This document shows, one piece after another, positions 57,880 to 64,000 of a stretch of DNA of 64,000 nucleotides. Origin of the DNA: Xanthostigma xanthostigma (lineage: Eukaryota; Arthropoda; Insecta; Raphidioptera; Raphidiidae); NCBI GenBank assembly GCA_963575645.1, contig OY754468.1, forward strand, positions 4,216,001-4,280,000. Direction: 5' to 3'. The notes beneath the pieces are model-generated. The model did no database searches and had not been told where the DNA came from. It saw only the letters and a list, made by a program, of their open reading frames with translations. The position numbers and the translations under genes are program-made. Position 1 is the stretch's first letter; each line of letters begins with the position of its first letter.

Positions 57880-58934
57880 CAATTCCACGGAAATATTTTA
57901 TTTTGAAAGTGATGAAATCAATTCTCCGAATCTTAATCTTAATTAATGGCGGATGTAATGAGACAATGAGGCAACGTCGCGTTCCTGCATGTCGATAATA
58001 AAGATCGCATTTATGAAATGTCATATCACGTGAACCAACTGTCAGTTATTCTGGATCTGACATTTTTGAGATTTATGTGCATTTAGAACACAAAATGCGT
58101 TTATATGTTGGATAAACGTTGTAATGGAACAAAAGTATGTAAAAGATTTAAGATATTTATTTTTGTTTAGAAAACTAAAATGTTCGTACAGATTATCTGC
58201 AATTAATTTGAAAAAACTTTGCTTTAACAAAAATCTGCCAAAAGTAAACTTTAATTACTGACTTTATGTATCAGTTTATTACTTTGTGTAATGATAATTG
58301 ATTTCTTAATCACCACTTTGAATGCTTGATAATAATTCATAATAAATAAATACTTTCTTTGAATTTTGATTTGACATTTTTATTTATTATTATTTTTATA
58401 GTATCCATAGCTTCAAATTTTTAAGGTCAGAAATTCTATCTCCACGTTATGTTTCCGAGTGTCAGAAGACCACGTGGACAGCCATGTTGCCTGATTGTTT
58501 TTGACTAAAGTCACAGTAGTCAAATTAAATGTTAAATATTTGTTCATATTATTTAATTATAGGAAAATTTTTAAAAAATCTATCATAAAAAATCATTAAA
58601 ATTAACACAAAGTCTTCGCAAATGAAAATTTTTATATATTTATGATTTTGAAAATTTAATTAGATGTACCTACTACACAATTTGACCTTATACACATCCT
58701 TAAACTCATGCTACAACGAATTCACAAACAGGGTCAATTCTCGGTATTTTACGTAGCGTTAGACATTGAGAAAAAAATTATGAAAAAGTCATATTTGCAA
58801 TCTTGATTTTTTCGTTTTTTTTTGGTCTATACTATACACAATCATTATTTTCTATGTCACACTAATTATCAAATTAAAAAGTAAACTTGTAATATTTTTT
58901 GTATACTTAGACCAAAATAATGAAAAAATTCCAG
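57880..58934. other. Interior of the large mariner-type element: no gene
   Basis: AT-rich; apart from arm sequence near 58680-58760 nothing is recognised. Small minus-strand ORF at 58042-58230 has no family resemblance. Confidence 0.4.
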
Positions 58935-59562
58935 CCAATTAGGGGACGGGATCATTCCAACTTCAAAATGTTGACATTTGCTATGGTATAATAAAGAAAA
59001 TAAAATTTCTGATATTGCGTGAGGTGACGCGGGCAATGTCTAGTATTCAATATGATACTTGATATTCGTTGCTATGGTTACCTACATAATATGTTCCACG
59101 TCATGTAAAAATTAAACAAAGCAAGCAACTAGTTTATTTCTGACAGATCTACAAAGTAAAGAACAGTTGATTTTTTTATTTTCAAAATATTTCCGAAACT
59201 ATTTTTTACCGAAACTTTCTTAAAAAAATAAATAGAATAATAAGCCGTTATGAAAAGTATACCATTATTATAAAAAAAACACTGTTATAGCATATATCTC
59301 TTCTGCGCATACGCCGATTTCCCCCAAAAACAGTAAGACTCTTCATGTTAACTATCAAACATCCTCTCAAAATTTGATTTCAATCCGCTCATCCGTTTGA
59401 CCTGTATCGTGCTCACAGATAAGCAGGCGCACAGAGTTTTTCCAAAAATATGTTTTTTTGGATTCGGGGTACCTCAAAACGAAAAGATATTGTGAAATTT
59501 TGAAAAGTGATTTTTACCTAAACTAGTACCATTCCCCACTTATGGTTTGGAATGATAAAATA
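58935..59562 (-). repeat. 'GGAATGGTAC' family, copy f
   Basis: Reverse-oriented complete arrangement, from 'ccaattaggggacgggatcattccaacttc' to 'gtaccattccccacttatggtttggaatg'. Lies inside the right arm of 55781-59641. Confidence 0.78.
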
Positions 59563-59644
59563 TGACCCATCAACCTGCATGACTGTGCAAAAATTCAAAT
59601 CTGTATTCCTTCCAATAGCGAAATCTTAAATGTATACACTGTAT

Positions 59645-60128
59645 ATAAAATATTTTTAACAAAAAAATTGAACCGACTTCACACTAAAAAGTAAAAAATA
59701 ATTGCGTATTGAAATGTTTTGGAGTCGGTGTCAGCCAAAATGAAATCTATTCCGAGAACTACACCGACTCCAAAACATTTCAATACGCAATTATTTTTTA
59801 CTTTTTAATGTGAAGTCGGTTCAATTTTTTTGTTAAAAATATTTTATTTTTCTCTTTTTAGTGTTAATCTAACACTAAAAATCGGTGAACATACATAAAA
59901 AACAGTATGCGTTTCTTTGAAATTTGAGAGTTTCCCTCGATTTCTCCGGATTCCACCATCAGATCCTGACTTGGTTCCGATGGGACCACCTCTGAGGTGC
60001 ACTCTTTCGAAAAAAAAAAAAAATTTGATAATCGGTCCATAATTGACGGAGAAATCGGTGAACATACATAAAAAAAAAAAATATACAGACGAACACAGAA
60101 CCTCCTCCTTTTTGTTGAAGTCGGTTAA
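59645..60128. mobile_element. Composite foldback plus tail ending CTCCTCC..GTCGGTTAAA, copy 2
   Basis: 59649-59850 is a palindrome ('tttttaacaaaaaaattgaaccgacttcaca' mirrored, centre near 59750), then ~240 bp with A runs, then 'cacagaacctcctcctttttg..gaagtcggttaaaa'. Parallel structure to 34533-35505. Confidence 0.65.
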
Positions 60129-60284
60129 AAACAAAATTGAACTGTCAAAAGTTTTAAAAATCAGATGACAATTTTGAGAAGCATGCAAAGAAATTACAGG
60201 CAATAGGGGTGACAGAACCATTTCAATATGGTCCTGTTTTTAAATTATAAAATAATTTTAAATTTCAAAACCCTTTATTCAGAC

Positions 60285-61082
60285 TAGAGATGTTGCAGAC
60301 GTCTTTATCCACATCGGCAACCTCAGAGCATTCGCATCATTTTGACAATCGCATCCGCAACATCCGTAGAGGTTTTGCGGATGTTATGTAGGTATGTCAT
60401 GACAAAATTATCTGAGTTCCGCGGTCCGGCGCCTGACGCGTGCTCGAACTTTTTACTACTTGGCGAATAAGATTAAAATATTATGAATCTTTGCAAAATT
60501 GCCTTGTTCCTGAAAATACTGCAGTTTATTATTCTTCAACCCTATACTTTACAAATTCTGAAATTTAATTATTAAGTCATCAATAAATAAAATTATCGAT
60601 CAATTTTTCAGACAAATATATTAACAAAAAATAATTATTAATACATTAACCGGATTTGGATCTTCTTCAGAACTGATTTACAAAATATAAAAATTAATTT
60701 ATAATTAGTTTCAAATTGAAAAAAAAAATCGCTTAGAGTTTTAAATTATCAAAATTGATTGATAATTCAAAACTTTAAGCGAAACGTTAATGTATTAATT
60801 ATTATTTTTTGTTAATATATTTGTCTGAAAAATTGGTCGATAATTTTATTTATTGAAGAATTCTGACGTTAATCAAAGATTTTAATTATTAAGTAATGAC
60901 AATTATGCCTTTTTTGAATAAAAATGATAATAAATTACAATCTCTTTTACTTAGATTCACGAGAAAATAGTTACCAATCAGAATTTTGTGAATATCCGGA
61001 TTCGCATCTGCAGATGTAGATGTCAACAAACTCGCATCCGCAACTGCAGATGTCTGTAAAACCCACATCGGTAATATTCCTG
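60285..61082. mobile_element. hAT element, exact 8-bp target duplication, carrying a PLE-derived foldback
   Basis: ATTCAGAC at 60277-60284 and 61083-61090. Ends TAGAGATGTTGCAGAC and GGTAATATTCCTG are decayed versions of the 38252-38756 ends; same 'gcatccgcaacatc' arrays subterminally. Confidence 0.85.
60578..60880. mobile_element. Short Penelope-derived foldback, 14-bp target duplication
   Basis: TTTAATTATTAAGT at 60564-60577 and 60881-60894, exact. Contains 'ccggatttggatcttcttcagaac' and long inverted 'aaaattatcgatcaatttttcagacaaatatattaac' ends; a central hairpin 'cgctta.agttttaaattatc' is present. 303 bp. Confidence 0.88.
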
Positions 61083-61238
61083 ATTCAGACTTTTTTGTAA
61101 GTTATTTTTACACATTTATCTTGATACGAAGATATATATGTCTTAAATTTTTAAACGTTAAGTTTTTACGTCATTTTTGAAAGAAAACAGTACCAAAGTA
61201 GCCAGAAGTGGTTCCTCACACTCAAAAAACCGATTCTA

Positions 61239-61880
61239 CGGTTGATTTATATATTATGATAGACTCTTAGTAGGTCAACTTAATTTGGCAATTCGTTAAA
61301 AAGGTGAAAATTGTAAACCAGTATTAATTTTATGTTTGTGAGTTTACAATATTATTAAATAGAAAGTTAAAAATCACCATGGAAAGAAAGAAGAAATTTT
61401 ATTTTATTAATATTTGTAAAAAGTTATTTCAAACTTCAAATATATCATCTAAACCATTACAAATTACTTAATAAGCGCGAAATGAAGCAAACAAAAATAA
61501 GCAAAGAAATGAAGACACTTGAAGAATTTAATAATAATTTTAATCAATACAGAAGCATACATCTGATATAAGAAAAAATCTTCTTGAACGTGATCTAATT
61601 TTCACAGATTGAAAATTAGTTGTTTCTACTAATGGCCGAATTTCAGATAGTTGTCTTTCAGATAAAGATATCTAGTAGATAAAATAATTAAAAAAGCAGT
61701 TATGAGACACTTTTTATACTGTTATCACAATTTTACATTTTGAAGTTTTGAATTTCAGATGACAGTTGTTTTTAGTGATTTAATGTAAAACGTACACGAT
61801 ATATCTTACAGTTTTTTTCTCAATATAGAAAAGTTAGGCGTTATTCATTTGTTAAAAGTCTATCATAAATAAATCAACTG
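61239..61880. mobile_element. TA-flanked MITE upstream of the SLC5-like gene
   Basis: Ends CGGTTGATTTAT and ATAAATCAACTG with 'atgatagactcttagtagg' / 'aaaagtctatcat' continuing inward, bounded by TA (61237-61238, 61881-61882). Mariner-type by target site. No transposase. Confidence 0.65.
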
Positions 61881-61882
61881 TA

Positions 61883-62464
61883 TAATATTTTGGTTTTGGT
61901 TAAGTATCGTCCAAAATGCCTGTGCTAAGAGTCGGAGATAAAAAGTGTATGCATAGAGGTACTCACGTTTTGACAGTCGGGAGTAAGAAGAAATAAAAGA
62001 AAAATTTATTGTAATAAAATACTATAAATAAAGTGAAAATTTAATGGTTTTTGACAGTTTATTGACAGTTTAATAATTGACCTGTGAACAGCAGCAAATG
62101 TTTTTTAATTTTCTGCACATTGGTAACATTATTCAATTGTTACCATTGTTTTTAATTAAATTTTTTGTGTAGATGACCTTTAAAAATTATATAATATTTC
62201 ATGGTTAGATTAGCCGTCTGTGATATGTTAACATTATTAATATATTCATTAATTATTTGAGTGAAAATAAATTAAAAACTGACAATTAAAATACACAACA
62301 ATCGCCCCGAAAATCGTTTGAACTTTTTTTTATTTACAAACGGATATAAATATAATATTTACATAGCATTTTTACAAACTTTAATTTATTAAAACTTTAC
62401 TATAAATAATACACAGATTAACATCATAATAGCAGTACTTAAATACAAATAAATAATATAAAAA
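61883..62464 (+). promoter_or_regulatory. Presumptive upstream/5' UTR region of the SLC5-like gene
   Basis: No repeat family recognised between the MITE and the start codon. AT-rich, no clear TATA box or initiator. The call rests on position only. Confidence 0.3.
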
Positions 62465-62706
62465 ATGTTAGATTCGCAGAAGCAATTTCGTTTTGAGATT
62501 GTAGACTATGTAGTGTTTGGTTCAATGCTGTTGATGTCGGCATTGGTTGGAGTTTATTACGGATTTTCAAAAAAGAAGAAAATTACAAAACCGGAGACAG
62601 ACAGCAATGGAAACGCGAACGTCGGGGAACATACAGAGACAATGGATTATTTGATGAGCAATAAAACTATGAATCCAATACCAGTGGCGATGTCACTGGT
62701 TTCAAG
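62465..62706 (+). CDS. SLC5-family sodium/solute symporter, first coding exon (partial, runs off window)
   Basis: Open frame from ATG (context AAAA-ATG) for 80 codons plus 2 bases, then a donor GTAAAC at 62707. Residues ~9-33 read I-V-D-Y-V-V-F-G-S-M-L-L followed by a hydrophobic stretch ending Y-Y-G-F (first transmembrane helix), a lysine-rich cytoplasmic turn, a polar insert, then T-M-D-Y-L-M-S-N-K-T-M-N-P-I-P-V-A-M-S-L at ~59-78. This pairing (VDY helix, then the 'Y-L-x-x-x-K-x-M..IPVA-S-L' block) is the hallmark N-terminus of insect sodium-dependent multivitamin/monocarboxylate-type SLC5 transporters. Phase-2 donor within a Ser/Arg codon fits the usual continuation into helix 2. Substrate cannot be told from this exon. 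No further exon is found before 64000; the intron begins with a ~0.6-kb dispersed repeat and a satellite-like tandem array. Confidence 0.85.
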
Positions 62707-62740
62707 GTAAACATTTTATTGGCAAATAGCATGATTCAAT

Positions 62741-63330
62741 GGTACTAATTTAGGTCAAAATTTACTTTTCAAAAATTTTACAATATTTTTTAGTTTTGAG
62801 GTCCCCTGAATCCAAAAAAAAAATACAGGTCAAACGAATGAACGGATTGAAACCTGGGAGGGTGTTTGGTATGCAAATATGAAGATCCCTATTGTTTTTG
62901 GGGAAAATCGACGCATGCGCAGAAGAGATATATAACGGTGTTTTTTATATAATAATAGTATACTTTTCATAACGGGTTATTATTCTATTTATTTTTTCAA
63001 GAAAGTTTCGTTTAAAAATTTCTTTTATAAACTTTATAGTTCCGGAAATATTATGAAAATAAAAAAAATCAGCTGTTCTTTTATTTTGTAGATCTCTCAG
63101 AAATAAACTAGTTAAGCATGCTTTGATTAATTTTTACATTACGTGGATCATATTATGTAGGTAACCATGGCAACGAGTAGCAAATATCATATTGAATACT
63201 AGCCATTATCCGCGTCACCTCAAGCAATATCAGAAATTTTATTTTCTTTATTATAATCAAATGTCAACATTTTTGAAGTTGGAATGGTCCCGTTGCCCAA
63301 TTGGCTGGAATTTTTTATCAATTGGTCCAG
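62741..63330 (+). repeat. 'GGAATGGTAC' family, copy g, in SLC5-like intron 1
   Basis: From 'caatggtactaatttaggtcaaaa' to 'gaagttggaatggtcccgttgcccaattggctgg', lacking the 'gtctgtgagcacgat' segment. Begins 35 bases after the exon donor. Confidence 0.8.
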
Positions 63331-63479
63331 TCATTTTTTTTAATCTTGACTATCCCTAACCTCTGAACAATATCTATGCTATTTATGTAAAAAAATTGAA
63401 AAAGAGTTTGACCCTATTTTTGACACTATTTTCGACTTCAAAACGCTCAAAAATATATAAAATATAGCAAGAAGTTTAT

Positions 63480-64000
63480 TTTTTAGCTCTTCGCGCTCAA
63501 AAAAAAAAACATTTTGTTACGAAATTTTCGTTCACGATATCTCACGAATAAATGAACCGATTTTGATGCGATTTGCGGCAGTCGACGCAGTTTTTTAACC
63601 TTAAAAGGTAATTTATTACAAAAAAATCGATCTGATAAGAATTTTACGAGTAATTGAAAAAAAACTTTTTTTTACAAATTTTTCGTTCACGATATCTCGT
63701 GAACAAATGAGCTGATTTTGATGCGGTTTGGGGCGATCGACGCTGTTTTTTTTAACCTAAGAAAGTAAATTATTACAAAAAAATCTATTTTATAAGAATT
63801 TTACGAATTTTTCGCTCACGTTATCTCATGAACAAAATAATGAGCCAATTTTGATCTGGTTTGCGCCGAGCGACGCAGTTTTTTTAGTCTAAGAAAGTAA
63901 TTTATTACAAAAAAAACGATGTGATAACAAATTATTTTAAGAGTAATTAAAAAAAATACTTTTTTACGATTTTTTCGTTCACGGTATTTCGTGAACAAAT
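63480..64000. repeat. Satellite-like tandem repeat, ~150-160 bp unit (array 2)
   Basis: Four 'tttttcgttcacg.tatctc.tgaac' anchors near 63524, 63680, 63810 and 63974, with 'gacgcagttttttta' and 'aagaaagtaatttattacaaaaaaa' between. Same family as 35957-36400. Runs to the window end. Confidence 0.82.

Larger units (their letters stand above)
55781..59641. mobile_element. Large mariner-type element body, heavily invaded
   Basis: TA-bounded ends CAGTGGGTCGCATTTAAGAT and ATCTTAAATGTATACACTG. Arms match over ~85 bases ('gctatt.gaaggaat', 'cagatttgaatt.ttgcacagtcat.caggttga.gggtca'), the left arm having a 20-bp extra block, and continue at 55908/58680 ('ctttaaggatgtatata' / 'tatacacatccttaaa'). The hAT pair at 56215-57871 and a 0.6-kb repeat at 58935-59562 are later insertions. 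No transposase left. Confidence 0.7.

Overview
The window is AT-rich eukaryotic DNA from an insect-like genome with long, transposon-filled introns. The evidence is one spliced gene with canonical GT/AG junctions, U2-type polypyrimidine acceptors, and an insect-type repeat load (Helitron, hAT, PIF/Harbinger, mariner, Penelope-like and LINE remnants). A hemipteran or other large-genome insect is plausible, but the sequence alone does not fix the order. No bacterial operon, CRISPR array, plasmid or virus was recognised.

Only two host protein genes are supported. (1) A complete P5A-type ATPase gene (ATP13A1 / yeast Spf1 / C. elegans CATP-8 orthologue) on the + strand, eight coding exons from 1579 to 26054, 1182 codons plus stop. 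All junctions keep frame and all P-type ATPase catalytic motifs are present. (2) The first coding exon (62465-62706, +) of an SLC5-family sodium/solute symporter; the rest lies beyond the window.

The remaining sequence is mostly mobile DNA. Introns 1-3 hold a PIF-like MITE, a PIF/Harbinger element split by a mariner-like element, a 56-bp tandem repeat carrying histone-type 3' stem-loops, two copies of one hAT family (one with a Helitron and a smaller hAT-like element inside), and a LINE tail. The 8.1-kb intron 6 is almost wholly a dispersed repeat split by a hAT-like element (exact 8-bp target duplication) followed by a 4-kb Penelope-like element that was itself hit by a PIF/Harbinger element (exact TTA duplication). 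The 36-kb intergenic stretch (26055-62464) contains several large palindromic (foldback) elements, many nested hAT elements with perfect 8-bp duplications, short Penelope-derived foldbacks with 13-14 bp duplications, Helitrons with TC...CTAG ends, a CRE-containing minisatellite and a multi-copy ~0.6-kb family.

The two host genes are not obviously connected in function: one encodes an ER membrane-protein dislocase, the other a membrane symporter. The main interest is the layered transposon record, whose insertion order can be read from nested target duplications, and a few odd signals: tandem histone-like stem-loops in an intron, a start-stop uORF two bases before the ATPase start codon, a transposon inserted directly after the poly(A) signal, tRNA-Lys-like segments inside Helitrons, and a 3-kb palindrome with an unclassified protein.
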